From the NCBI GenBank assembly GCA_902630925.1, contig CACOWO010000001.1, forward strand, positions 62,001-126,000: a stretch of DNA of 64,000 bases, written 5' to 3'. Positions 7,945 to 16,187 of this stretch are shown here, piece by piece. Under the pieces are notes generated by a model, which was not told the DNA's origin, made no database searches, and worked only from the letters and a program-made list of their open reading frames with translations. The first letter of the stretch is position 1, and each line of letters begins with the position of its first letter. This DNA comes from an uncultured Pelagibacteraceae bacterium. GTDB lineage: Bacteria > Pseudomonadota > Alphaproteobacteria > Pelagibacterales > Pelagibacteraceae. The position numbers were made by a program, and so were the translations under genes.

Positions 7945-8633
7945 ATTTTTTTATCTCTTATCATTTTTAAGTCTATCCAGGACATTTTCTTTTGTGCTGG
8001 TTGCCTCATTAAAAAAGCAGGATGAAATGTAATAATTACTGATGTTTTGCAATTACCAAATTTTTTTTCAATCCATTTGCCTCTCATTTTAGATATTACA
8101 ACTTCGTTTCCAATCAGCGCATTCATAGCTGTGCTTCCAAGTAAAACTAAAATTTTCGGATTAATGATCTCAATATGTTTGGAGATAAATGGTAAGTATC
8201 TTTTTATTTCTTCATTTGTTGGCCTTCTATTATTAGGTGGTCGGTAATTAATAATATTTGATATGTATACTTTTTTTCTATCTAAATTTATGGCAGCAAG
8301 CATTTTATCAAGTAAGGCGCCAGCACGACCAACAAAAGGCAAGCCTTCTTCATCCTCATTTGCACCAGGAGCTTCGCCAATAAGCATAATTTTAGATTTT
8401 GGATTACCATCACTAAAAACTATGTTTTTGGCATTTTTTTTTAGTGTGCAATTTCTAATTTCAACAATCGATTTTTTAAGTTTTTTTAAATTATCAGCTT
8501 TATTGACAGAAATTTCGAAACTGTCCTTTTTATATCTATTGATTGCCTTATTATTGTAAATTAAATTATAATTAATAAGTTTATAATATTTAATTAATTT
8601 TATTGAGCTTATGTTGTTTTTTTTTATTATCAT
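7941..8633 (-). CDS. Uracil-DNA glycosylase, family 4-like, lacking most Fe-S cysteines
   Basis: A 230-residue glycosylase that removes uracil from DNA. Motif A is GEAPGANEDEEGLPFVGRAG at 86-105, followed by the conserved NIINYRPPNNRRPT at about 127-139 and motif B FHPAFLMR at 203-210. Thermophilic family-4 enzymes hold a 4Fe-4S cluster through four cysteines. Here only C62 aligns with one of them; the others are I59, Y130 and Y146. The first 50 residues (IKLIKYYKLINYNLIYN onward) resemble the N-terminal helix of alphaproteobacterial members. The start lies 2 bp from the divergent TPR-gene start. Activity is likely kept, since the catalytic motifs are intact. Confidence 0.85.
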   Translation of the reverse strand: MIIKKNNISSIKLIKYYKLINYNLIYNNKAINRYKKDSFEISVNKADNLKKLKKSIVEIRNCTLKKNAKNIVFSDGNPKSKIMLIGEAPGANEDEEGLPFVGRAGALLDKMLAAINLDRKKVYISNIINYRPPNNRRPTNEEIKRYLPFISKHIEIINPKILVLLGSTAMNALIGNEVVISKMRGKWIEKKFGNCKTSVIITFHPAFLMRQPAQKKMSWIDLKMIRDKKI

Positions 8634-8635
8634 CT

Positions 8636-10324
8636 ATGAAAATTTTTAATAACATTTATAAGACCGTAGGACAAATTTTTTTTATTGTTTTATTATTATC
8701 CACATTACCAGCAAAATCTTTGGAAAGATTCGACAAAGCAGAAAGTGTATCTAACTATTTTTCAGGAGTCTTATTATTAAACGATAATAAATATGAAGAC
8801 TCTCTTCAATATTTGAAAAAATTGAATGGGCTAGAAAATAAACACTTAAATTATTCAATCAAATATTTATACTCTCTAATAAACTCTGGAAATATTAGGG
8901 AGGCATTCTATTTCTCTAGAAAACTTGAAAAACAAAAACTTGATATCTTTGAAAGTCACCTAATTTCGGGGGTGTTTTATCTTAAAAATTCTAATCTTGA
9001 TTTAGCAAGAAAGCATTTTTTAAAGGCGAAGAACAAAAATTCAAAATTTATTTTAAATAATTATATTTCAGATTCTCTTTATAACTGGTCTAACTTAATT
9101 AACTTAGATCAAGCCACTGGGGACCTTAAAAGATTAGATGAAAGATTTCAAAATTTAAAGAAAATACAAAATGTTTTTTTAAATTGCTATTTTGATAATC
9201 AAAATACCGATAATCTTTTTACTAAGATAACTTCAAATCAAGAAATAGATTTCTCGAGATATAATTATTTTCATGCATCATACAAAGCTTCAAATGAAAT
9301 GTTGGATAATGCAAAAAAGATTGTAAATTCTGCACTCACTCTTTATCCGAGAAATTTGTTACTCAATCAATATAAGATTGATTTAGAGAAAAATAAAAAT
9401 ATTTCTGTATTTAATTGTAATAAGGAAGGGGATGTAGTTGCTGAAATTTTATACATTGCTTCAAATGCTTTATCTTCACAGTCTATATACCCTCTTTCAA
9501 ATTTCTATCTAAATTTAGCAAAGTATCTCAATGAAGATTTCTTATCTTACAATACATTATTAGCTGAGAATTATTATAAAATTGGTAATCTAAATAAAGC
9601 AAAAAAAATCTATGGTGATCTTAGCAATAAAGGAGAAGCGTTTAATTGGTATTCATCAAAACAACTTGCAAAAATTTATATTAAGGAAAACGATAAAAGT
9701 GAAGCATTAAAACTTTTAAATGAATCTTATAATAGTTTATTAAATAAAAAGATTTATGAAACTTACGATTATGCTGAATTTTTGAAAAATAATGAAAAAT
9801 TTAAAGAGTCAATTCCTTTTTACACAAAAGTATTAAATCAAGTAAATAAAGAACATCCATTATATACAGAAGCAACTGACGGAAGAGGAGTTGCATATGA
9901 AAGAATTGGAGAATGGAAAAGAGCAGAAAAGGATTTGTTAGCATCGTTAGAAGTTAATCCAGATCAAGCTTACGTTATAAATTACTTGGCATACTCGTGG
10001 ATTGAGCAAGGTATAAAAATTAACCAATCATTGAATATGCTAGAAAAAGCTAACAAGCTTAGATCAAATGACCCCTATATAACTGATTCTCTAGGTTGGG
10101 CATTATTTAAACTTGAAAGATTTAAGGAGGCTAAAGACTATCTTCAATTAGCAGTAAGATTGCTGCCAGCTGATCCAGTAGTAAATGATCATTATGGAGA
10201 TGTACTATGGAAAAATGGAAACAAGATACAAGCCAGATATTATTGGAATTATGTGTTAAATCTTAAACAAACTGAAGATGAATTAAAAAAAATAATAGAA
10301 CAAAAGTTGATTAAAGGCTTATAA
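8636..10324 (+). CDS. Exported tetratricopeptide-repeat protein
   Basis: A 562-residue protein counted from ATG 8636, chosen over an upstream TTG because it gives a clean signal peptide (basic MKIFNNIYK, hydrophobic core FFIVLLLSTLP, cleavage near AKS). The body is a chain of degenerate 34-residue helical repeats. The clearest TPRs are near the C-terminus: AYVINYLAYSWIEQG, PYITDSLGWALFKLERFKEA and PVVNDHYGDVLWKNGNKIQA. TPR arrays mediate protein contacts; no catalytic domain is visible. The placement immediately upstream of ispE is recurrent in alphaproteobacteria. A role in an envelope assembly is possible, but the function is unknown. Confidence 0.82.
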   Translation: MKIFNNIYKTVGQIFFIVLLLSTLPAKSLERFDKAESVSNYFSGVLLLNDNKYEDSLQYLKKLNGLENKHLNYSIKYLYSLINSGNIREAFYFSRKLEKQKLDIFESHLISGVFYLKNSNLDLARKHFLKAKNKNSKFILNNYISDSLYNWSNLINLDQATGDLKRLDERFQNLKKIQNVFLNCYFDNQNTDNLFTKITSNQEIDFSRYNYFHASYKASNEMLDNAKKIVNSALTLYPRNLLLNQYKIDLEKNKNISVFNCNKEGDVVAEILYIASNALSSQSIYPLSNFYLNLAKYLNEDFLSYNTLLAENYYKIGNLNKAKKIYGDLSNKGEAFNWYSSKQLAKIYIKENDKSEALKLLNESYNSLLNKKIYETYDYAEFLKNNEKFKESIPFYTKVLNQVNKEHPLYTEATDGRGVAYERIGEWKRAEKDLLASLEVNPDQAYVINYLAYSWIEQGIKINQSLNMLEKANKLRSNDPYITDSLGWALFKLERFKEAKDYLQLAVRLLPADPVVNDHYGDVLWKNGNKIQARYYWNYVLNLKQTEDELKKIIEQKLIKGL

Positions 10325-10344
10325 TTATTATAGGCTTATAGTTA

Positions 10345-11181
10345 ATGATCATAAAATCTTACTCAAAAATAAATTTTTCACTAAAAATAAATTCAAAATC
10401 TAATAGCGGATTTCATGAAATTCAGTCTCTATACAGTTGGATAGATCTAATCGATATAATTAAAATAAAAAAGATAAATAAAAATAAAGATAAAGTTGTT
10501 TTCAATGGTCCATTTTCAAAATTAGTAAATAAAAAAAATAATTCTGTAAATAAAATATTGAAATTACTAAGGCAGGCTAAATTAATTACCAGTTACCACT
10601 CTGTAATTGTAACAAAAAATATTCCTGTTTTTGGCGGTTTGGGCGGAGGCACTGGTAATGCAGCCTTTATATTTAAACATTTAATTAAAAGTAAGATTAA
10701 AGAGAACTTACTTAATAAAATTGAAAGCTTAATAGGATCTGATTTTAAACTTTTTTTTAAAAAAAATGGTTTTTTAAAAGACCTAAGTACAATCATTGAA
10801 TTAAAAAAAAGAAAGATATTTTATCTAGTGCTTGTACAGCCTAAAGTAAAATGTTCCACTAAAGAAATATATTCAAAAGTTAAAAAATTCTCCAAGAAAG
10901 AGAAATTTGACAAAAACTTAATAAAATCAAAGGGTAGATTTTTAGAATATTTAATAAATAGTAGGAATGATTTACAATCGATTGTTGAAAATAAATACCC
11001 CATTATTAAAAAATTACTAATAGATATTAAAAATGAGAAGGGATGTTGTTTTTCAAGAATGTCCGGATCTGGGTCAGTTTGTTACGGTTTATTTAAAGAT
11101 GAAATTTTTGCTAAAAAAGCCTTAAAAAAATTAAGATATAAGTATCCTAGATTTTGGTTTTCCTTTGCGAAAACTGTATAA
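10345..11181 (+). CDS. ispE: 4-diphosphocytidyl-2-C-methyl-D-erythritol kinase
   Basis: A GHMP-family kinase of the MEP isoprenoid route that phosphorylates CDP-ME. The N-terminus has SYSKINFSLKI, the ATP-binding glycine loop is IPVFGGLGGGTGNAAF, and the C-terminal motif is MSGSGSVCYGLF. The length of 278 fits the family. The central substrate region is diverged: where most IspE proteins read LGADVPFF followed by a small-residue A-x-G-x-GE motif, this one reads IGSDFKLFFKKNGFLKDLSTIIEL, keeping the aspartate but not the glycine-rich piece. It follows the TPR gene by 20 bp and is probably in its operon. The other MEP genes are outside the window. Confidence 0.88.
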   Translation: MIIKSYSKINFSLKINSKSNSGFHEIQSLYSWIDLIDIIKIKKINKNKDKVVFNGPFSKLVNKKNNSVNKILKLLRQAKLITSYHSVIVTKNIPVFGGLGGGTGNAAFIFKHLIKSKIKENLLNKIESLIGSDFKLFFKKNGFLKDLSTIIELKKRKIFYLVLVQPKVKCSTKEIYSKVKKFSKKEKFDKNLIKSKGRFLEYLINSRNDLQSIVENKYPIIKKLLIDIKNEKGCCFSRMSGSGSVCYGLFKDEIFAKKALKKLRYKYPRFWFSFAKTV

Positions 11182-11187
11182 TTTTAG

Positions 11188-11204
11188 TGATATATGATAT
11201 ATCA
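11188..11204. repeat. 17-bp perfect palindrome before tRNA-Gln
   Basis: TGATATAT, a central G, and ATATATCA form a perfect inverted repeat between the ispE stop and the tRNA-Gln gene. It is all A/T apart from the outer G/C pair, so it makes a weak hairpin with no T-run, unlike an intrinsic terminator. It may be a promoter element, a protein site, or chance in AT-rich DNA. Confidence 0.3.
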
Positions 11205-11217
11205 GATTTCTTAATAT

Positions 11218-11291
11218 TGGGGCATAGCCAAGCGGTAAGGCAGCGGTTTTTGATACCGCCATCCTAGGTTCGAATCCTAGTGCCCCAGCCA
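11218..11291 (+). tRNA. tRNA-Gln (anticodon TTG)
   Basis: A cloverleaf folds with acceptor TGGGGCA / TGCCCCA, anticodon stem GCGGT / ACCGC around loop TTTTGAT (anticodon TTG), and a T-arm with GGTTCGAATCC. The discriminator is G and the CCA end is genome-encoded at 11289-11291. The U1-A72 start is typical of bacterial tRNA-Gln and is read by GlnRS or the Glu/GatCAB route. The gene ends 7 bp before the CCA-adding-enzyme start codon, so the tRNA may be cut from a shared transcript. Confidence 0.96.
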
Positions 11292-11298
11292 AAGATAT

Positions 11299-12561
11299 AT
11301 GCTTGATAAAAGTTTCAATTTCATAAAAAAAATCAAGAGAGTCTTTTTTCCATTTTATAAAAATAAAGAAATACAATTTGTTTTTAATAAACTTCAAGAA
11401 GGATATCCGAAAGACACCATAGCTGCTAGGTTTGTAGGTGGCTGTGTAAGGAAGTATTTATCCAATGATGAAATTGATGATATAGATATTGCAACAATAT
11501 TAAGTTCTGAGGAAATCAAAGAAAAATTTAAAAACACAAATTTTAAAGTTATAGACACTGGCATCACCCATGGAACAGTCACCTTAGTATCAAAAAAATT
11601 TAACCTCGAACTCACAACATTAAGAAAAGATTTAAAAACGGACGGAAGGCATGCCGAAGTAGAATATATTGATAATTGGCAGCTTGACTCTGAAAGAAGA
11701 GATTTTACTATTAACGCTATTTATTTAGATATCAATGGAAAAATTTTTGATCCTCAAGGTGGAAAAACTGATTTAAAAAATAATATCGTAAAATTTATTG
11801 GTGACCCTCAAAAAAGAATTGAAGAGGATTACTTACGTATAATACGATTTATTCGTTTTAAAATTATTTACAATTCTAAAATTGAGCAAAACACTCTTAA
11901 TGCAATCAAATTAAACTTAACAGGAATAAAAAAGATTTCAAAAGAGAGGATTTTAGTAGAATTATATAAAATTTTAGATCTAAATAATTTTATAAATTTA
12001 AATGAGAATACTGAATTAAAGGAAATTTTTTCTCTTATCTTCCCTGAATTTAAAAATCTAAAGCGGTTAGAAAGATTAATTAAAATTTTTGATAATTTGC
12101 AAGTTAATAGGAGATTATTATTAGCGATACTTTTAATAGATGATAAAGATACCCATGAATATTTTAGCCATAAATATAATATTTCGAACGATATCAAAGA
12201 AAGTCTTAATTCTTTTGCTAAAAATTTTAAATTAATTAGAGAAAATAAAGATTTCTTTAATAAAGATTTAGAAAAAAATATTTACTTATATGATAAAGAC
12301 TATTTAATAAATTTAAACATTCTTCAATATGTAATAGATCTAAAGTTTAAATATAAAGATTTTTCTGAGACTTTAAAAAAAATATTGAAATCTAAAACTC
12401 ATAAGCTCTCTATAGATGGAAGATACCTAATAAAAAATGGTATGAAACAAGGTTCAGCAGTTGGTAAGGTCTTGAAAGAAATTGAAGTAGAATGGTTGAA
12501 AAATAATTTTCAAATATCTAAAGATAAAGTCAAGGAAATAATTCGAATACATTCAAATTAA
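11299..12561 (+). CDS. CCA tRNA nucleotidyltransferase / poly(A) polymerase family
   Basis: A 420-residue class II nucleotidyltransferase. Motifs in order are RFVGGCVRKYL (nucleotide-binding GG), the metal-binding DIDIA, THGTVTL, the flexible RRDFTINAIYLD, and EEDYLRIIRFIRFKI, followed by an all-helical C-terminal half. These match the enzyme that adds or repairs the CCA end of tRNAs. Poly(A) polymerase is the closest alternative, but alphaproteobacteria usually carry one CCA-type copy. The gene starts 7 bp after tRNA-Gln, and its stop overlaps the convergent greA stop by four bases. The N-terminal 25 residues are basic and poorly conserved. Confidence 0.88.
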   Translation: MLDKSFNFIKKIKRVFFPFYKNKEIQFVFNKLQEGYPKDTIAARFVGGCVRKYLSNDEIDDIDIATILSSEEIKEKFKNTNFKVIDTGITHGTVTLVSKKFNLELTTLRKDLKTDGRHAEVEYIDNWQLDSERRDFTINAIYLDINGKIFDPQGGKTDLKNNIVKFIGDPQKRIEEDYLRIIRFIRFKIIYNSKIEQNTLNAIKLNLTGIKKISKERILVELYKILDLNNFINLNENTELKEIFSLIFPEFKNLKRLERLIKIFDNLQVNRRLLLAILLIDDKDTHEYFSHKYNISNDIKESLNSFAKNFKLIRENKDFFNKDLEKNIYLYDKDYLINLNILQYVIDLKFKYKDFSETLKKILKSKTHKLSIDGRYLIKNGMKQGSAVGKVLKEIEVEWLKNNFQISKDKVKEIIRIHSN

Positions 12562-13034
12562 ATATATTCAACGTCAAGTATTTCAAAATTTTTTTCACCA
12601 GAAGGAGTATTTACAGAAACCATCTCTCCTTTATCTTTTCCTATCAAAGCTTTTCCTATTGGACTTTTAAAAAATATTAAATTTTTCTTGATGTCAGCTT
12701 CGTCTTGCCCAACTAATTTATAAGTAATTTCTTTGTTAGTCTCAAGATCTTGAAGTTTTACAGTAGAACCAAAGATTACTTTTCCATCATTTTCAATTTT
12801 AGTTACATCAATTACATTGGCACGAGCAATTAAATCATTAATTGCAATTACTCTACTTTCAATTAAAGCTTGCTGTTCTTTAGCTGCGTGGTACTCAGCA
12901 TTTTCTTTTAAATCTCCATGAGATCTAGCTTCAGCGATTGCTTCAACGACTTTTGGTCTTTGGACATTTTTTAAATCTTCTAATTCTGTTTTCAAATTCT
13001 GAAGACCATTTACTGTTATAGGTTCTTTTTCCAT
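12558..13034 (-). CDS. greA: Transcription elongation factor GreA
   Basis: A 158-residue protein from ATG 13034. The N-terminal coiled coil contains the acidic-tip segment ARSHGDLKENAEYHAAKEQQ, which inserts into the RNA polymerase secondary channel to promote cleavage of backtracked RNA. The C-terminal FKBP-like domain has FFKSPIGKALIGKDKGEMV and the closing FEILDVEYI. An ATG at 13046 would add four residues inside hemF, but the start at 13034, two bases after the hemF stop, gives the usual GreA length and N-terminus. It is probably translated with hemF. Confidence 0.95.
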   Translation of the reverse strand: MEKEPITVNGLQNLKTELEDLKNVQRPKVVEAIAEARSHGDLKENAEYHAAKEQQALIESRVIAINDLIARANVIDVTKIENDGKVIFGSTVKLQDLETNKEITYKLVGQDEADIKKNLIFFKSPIGKALIGKDKGEMVSVNTPSGEKNFEILDVEYI

Positions 13035-13036
13035 AA

Positions 13037-13861
13037 CTATTTCCATTTAACCTCTGGAGGTAATGACATTAAAATAGAGTCAGTATTACCCCCAGAATTC
13101 AAACCAAATTTTGTTCCCCTGTCATACAACAAATTAAACTCAACATATCTTCCTCGTTTGAGCAATTGTTTCTCTTTATCTTTTTTCGTGTATTTTAATT
13201 TTTTCTTTCTATTAATTACTTTATTTGAAATATCAATGAAAGCTAATCCAAGCTCTCTTACGAATTTGAAGTTTTTAATCCAATCTTTTGTTTCGTAATC
13301 AAAAAAAATTCCACCAATACCTCTAGCTTCTTTTCTATGGGGTAGATAAAAATATTCATCACACCATTTTTTATATTTTTTATAATTTTTTTTATTTTGA
13401 AAACAAATTTTTTTAAGATCATTATGAACAATTTGACTTTCTTTTTTATCCTCATGACTTGGCGTTACATCCATACCCCCACCAAACCATTCTACCGATG
13501 TTACAATAAATCTTGTGTTGAAATGGACTGCGGGAATCTTTGGGTTTTTCATATGAGCGACTACAGAAACACCTGATGCCCAATACTTACCTTGTTTTTC
13601 AGCACCAAGTATATCGGATCTAAACTTTTTTGGAAAAATACCTGAGACAGTTGATTTGTTAACTCCAACTTTGTCAAAAATCTTTCCATTAGTTAACAAA
13701 CAAGAAGTTCCACCACCTTCTTTGATATTTTTTTTATACCAGTTTCTTTTAGTAAATCTTAGTTTATTATTTTCCAAGATTTCAAAAGATTTACATATTT
13801 GTGTTTGCAGGTATGAGAACCAACTATCAGCCATTTTTTTTCTAAAATCAGATGAAATCAT
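13037..13861 (-). CDS. hemF: Oxygen-dependent coproporphyrinogen III oxidase
   Basis: A 274-residue enzyme that converts coproporphyrinogen III to protoporphyrinogen IX using O2. Family motifs are plain: GGGTSCLLTNG, ASGVSVVAHMKNP, VHFNTRFIV, WFGGGMDVTPSHED, YLPHRKEARGIGGIFFDY, GRYVEFNLLYDRGTKFGL and the closing SILMSLPPEVKW. Using the oxygen-dependent form matches an aerobic life and the bc1 complex nearby. Its ATG overlaps the trmL stop by one base (TAATG), and greA follows two bases after its stop, so the three form a tight leftward operon. Confidence 0.96.
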   Translation of the reverse strand: MISSDFRKKMADSWFSYLQTQICKSFEILENNKLRFTKRNWYKKNIKEGGGTSCLLTNGKIFDKVGVNKSTVSGIFPKKFRSDILGAEKQGKYWASGVSVVAHMKNPKIPAVHFNTRFIVTSVEWFGGGMDVTPSHEDKKESQIVHNDLKKICFQNKKNYKKYKKWCDEYFYLPHRKEARGIGGIFFDYETKDWIKNFKFVRELGLAFIDISNKVINRKKKLKYTKKDKEKQLLKRGRYVEFNLLYDRGTKFGLNSGGNTDSILMSLPPEVKWK

Positions 13862-14310
13862 TACTTTAATAAATTATTTTGTCTAAGAGCTTCAGCAGAT
13901 ATAATAGCTACGCTTATAGCAACATTAAGTGATCTAGTTTTTTTATTCATTGGAACTTTTAATTTATTTTTAATTGTTTTATGTAAACTTTCCGGCACCC
14001 CAGCACTTTCTCTTCCAAATAATAGAATATCATTCTTTTTAAAGTTAAATCTATGATAGTTTTTTTTAGCTTTAGTTGTCATAAGCACAATTCTTTTTTT
14101 TTTATTTTTATTTATAAATTTATCATAATTCTTGTACCTAAATATCTTACAAAATCCCAAATAATCCATCGCAACTCGTTTAAATCTTGGATCATGTAAA
14201 TCAAAACCACAGGGCTCAATAATATGAATTTTAAGTTTTAAACAAGCACCCAGTCTTATTATGGCAGCTGTATTTTGAGGTATATCTGGTTTATATAGAG
14301 CTATGTGCAT
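13861..14310 (-). CDS. trmL: tRNA (cytidine/uridine-34-2'-O)-methyltransferase
   Basis: A 149-residue SpoU/SPOUT-class methyltransferase, the minimal knotted form. The N-terminus MHIALYKPDIPQNTAAIIRL and HIIEPCGFDLHDPRFKRVAMDY fit TrmL (YibK). The AdoMet knot contains ILLFGRESAGVPE and KVPMNKKTRSLNVAISVAIIS. It modifies the wobble ribose of certain tRNA-Leu isoacceptors in studied homologs. It is first in the trmL-hemF-greA run and divergent from petA, with 89 bp between them. Confidence 0.93.
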   Translation of the reverse strand: MHIALYKPDIPQNTAAIIRLGACLKLKIHIIEPCGFDLHDPRFKRVAMDYLGFCKIFRYKNYDKFINKNKKKRIVLMTTKAKKNYHRFNFKKNDILLFGRESAGVPESLHKTIKNKLKVPMNKKTRSLNVAISVAIISAEALRQNNLLK

Positions 14311-14399
14311 TATTATTGCTTAATTTATGTGTCATTCTGACCCTAGAGTATTTAAAAACATAGTTTAAATAATTAAATATATTATAAACACAAACATTA

Positions 14400-14921
14400 A
14401 TGAGCAAAGAAGAAAAGAAAGTAAATCGAAGAGATTTTTTATTTACAGCTAGTTACACTATTGGTGCAGTAGGAGTTGGCGCAGTAATTTGGCCAATGAT
14501 AGACCAAATGAATCCAGATAAAGCTCAACAAGCTTTAGCAACTACTGAAGTTGACATTAGTAGTATTGAACCTGGCAAATCTATTACTGTTTTATGGAGG
14601 GGAAAGCCAATATTTATAAAAAAAAGAACCTCAGAGGAAATAGCCGAGGCCAGGGCGGTAAAATTGGACGATTTGCCCGATCCTCAAAAAGATGAGGATA
14701 GAGTAAAAAGTGGAAAAGATGAATGGTTGGTCATGCTAGGAGTTTGCACACACCTTGGATGTGTGCCTTTAAAAGATAAAGGGGACTTCAATGGATGGTT
14801 TTGTCCTTGCCATGGTTCACATTACGATGTATCAGGCAGAATTAGAAAAGGACCAGCTCCAACGAATATGGAAATACCAAAATTTGAATTTGTTGATAGC
14901 AATACAATTAAAATTGGATAA
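14400..14921 (+). CDS. petA: Ubiquinol-cytochrome c reductase, Rieske iron-sulfur subunit
   Basis: A 173-residue subunit of the cytochrome bc1 complex that takes electrons from ubiquinol. The N-terminus has a twin-arginine signal (NRRDFLF at 9-15) followed by a membrane helix at about 17-33. The 2Fe-2S ligands are in CTHLGC (C116, H118) and CPCHGS (C135, H138), with C121 and C137 placed for the disulfide. The protein ends in the expected short beta segment. petA, petB and petC follow in order with a 6-bp gap and then a 14-bp overlap, so they form one operon, transcribed away from trmL. Confidence 0.97.
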   Translation: MSKEEKKVNRRDFLFTASYTIGAVGVGAVIWPMIDQMNPDKAQQALATTEVDISSIEPGKSITVLWRGKPIFIKKRTSEEIAEARAVKLDDLPDPQKDEDRVKSGKDEWLVMLGVCTHLGCVPLKDKGDFNGWFCPCHGSHYDVSGRIRKGPAPTNMEIPKFEFVDSNTIKIG

Positions 14922-14927
14922 ATAATT

Positions 14928-16187
14928 ATGAGTGATCACGAATACGTACCAAAATCTAAAGTAGGAAAATGGTTTAACGACCGTTTACCTTTACTTACGC
15001 TTGGAGCGCATCTGACTGATTACCCAACTCCCAAAAACCTAAATTATTGGTGGACCTTTGGCGGTATTTTAACTTTTTGCTTGATAACTCAAATAGTTAC
15101 AGGAATTGTTTTAGCAATGCATTACGTTGCTCATGCAGATTTAGCTTTTGCGAGTGTGGAACACATAATGAGAGATGTAAATTACGGTTGGCTAATTAGA
15201 TATATTCATAGCAATGGAGCATCCATGTTTTTCCTTGCAGTTTATATACACATCTTTAGATCTTTATTTTATGGATCATATAAATCACCAAGAGAAGTAA
15301 TTTGGATAATTGGTCTTATGATTTATTTATTAATGATGGCAGCAGCTTTCATGGGTTACGTTTTGCCTTGGGGTCAAATGAGCTTCTGGGGTGCTACGGT
15401 AATAACTAACTTATTTAGTGCGATACCATTAGTTGGAGACAGTATAACAACTTGGTTATGGGGAGCATATTCTGTAGATAATCCAACACTAAACAGATTC
15501 TTTAGCTTACATTATTTAATCCCGTTTTTAATTTTAGGGTTAGTAGTCTTACATATTTGGGCTTTACATGTTCCAGGAAATAATAATCCTGTAGGAATTG
15601 ATATAAAAAAACCATCTAAAGATACAGTGCCATTCCATCCTTACATAACAATTAAAGACGCTTTCGCGCTTTTAGTATTTATGATTATTTTTGCTGGATT
15701 TGTATTCTTCACTCCTAATGTTTTGGGTCACTCTGATAATTATATTCCAGCTAATCCGTTAGTAACACCAGCACATATTGTGCCAGAATGGTATTTATTG
15801 CCCTTCTATGCAATCTTAAGATCTGTTCCAGATAAATTAGGTGGAGTGATTTTAATGTTTGGAGCAATCTTTATTTTATTTGTTTTACCTTGGCTGGACA
15901 CTTCTAAAGTAAGATCGGCAGTATTTAGACCAATATACAGACAGTTTTATTGGATATTTGTTTTAGATGTTTTAATGCTTGGTTACGTTGGTGCGATGCC
16001 AGCTGAAGGAATTTACTTAGTATTAGCTAGGGTAGGAACTATTTACTATTTTGCTCATTTTATAATTGTAATGCCAGTAGTTGGATTATTAGAGAAAACA
16101 GATCCAATTCCTATGAGCATCTCCGAGCCAGTATTAACCGGAGGAGCAGAACCATCTTTAGCTAGGAAGGTTAATGATAAAGTTTAA
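14928..16187 (+). CDS. petB: Cytochrome b of the bc1 complex
   Basis: A 419-residue integral membrane protein with about eight helices. The heme-binding histidines appear in [22 protein letters not shown] and in [22 protein letters not shown]. The Qo-site motif is [13 protein letters not shown], in the PEWY form. [19 protein letters not shown] is the expected segment after helix C. It forms both quinone sites of the complex. The TAA stop lies inside the petC reading frame, an overlap of 14 bp. The full-length sequence shows no odd features. Confidence 0.98.
   Translation: MSDHEYVPKSKVGKWFNDRLPLLTLGAHLTDYPTPKNLNYWWTFGGILTFCLITQIVTGIVLAMHYVAHADLAFASVEHIMRDVNYGWLIRYIHSNGASMFFLAVYIHIFRSLFYGSYKSPREVIWIIGLMIYLLMMAAAFMGYVLPWGQMSFWGATVITNLFSAIPLVGDSITTWLWGAYSVDNPTLNRFFSLHYLIPFLILGLVVLHIWALHVPGNNNPVGIDIKKPSKDTVPFHPYITIKDAFALLVFMIIFAGFVFFTPNVLGHSDNYIPANPLVTPAHIVPEWYLLPFYAILRSVPDKLGGVILMFGAIFILFVLPWLDTSKVRSAVFRPIYRQFYWIFVLDVLMLGYVGAMPAEGIYLVLARVGTIYYFAHFIIVMPVVGLLEKTDPIPMSISEPVLTGGAEPSLARKVNDKV

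Noticed and set aside
11131..11397. An 88-codon frame on the minus strand across tRNA-Gln
   Set aside because: It is antisense to the tRNA and to two gene ends; the GFEPRMAVSKTAALPLGYAP string is the usual spurious translation of a tRNA complement.
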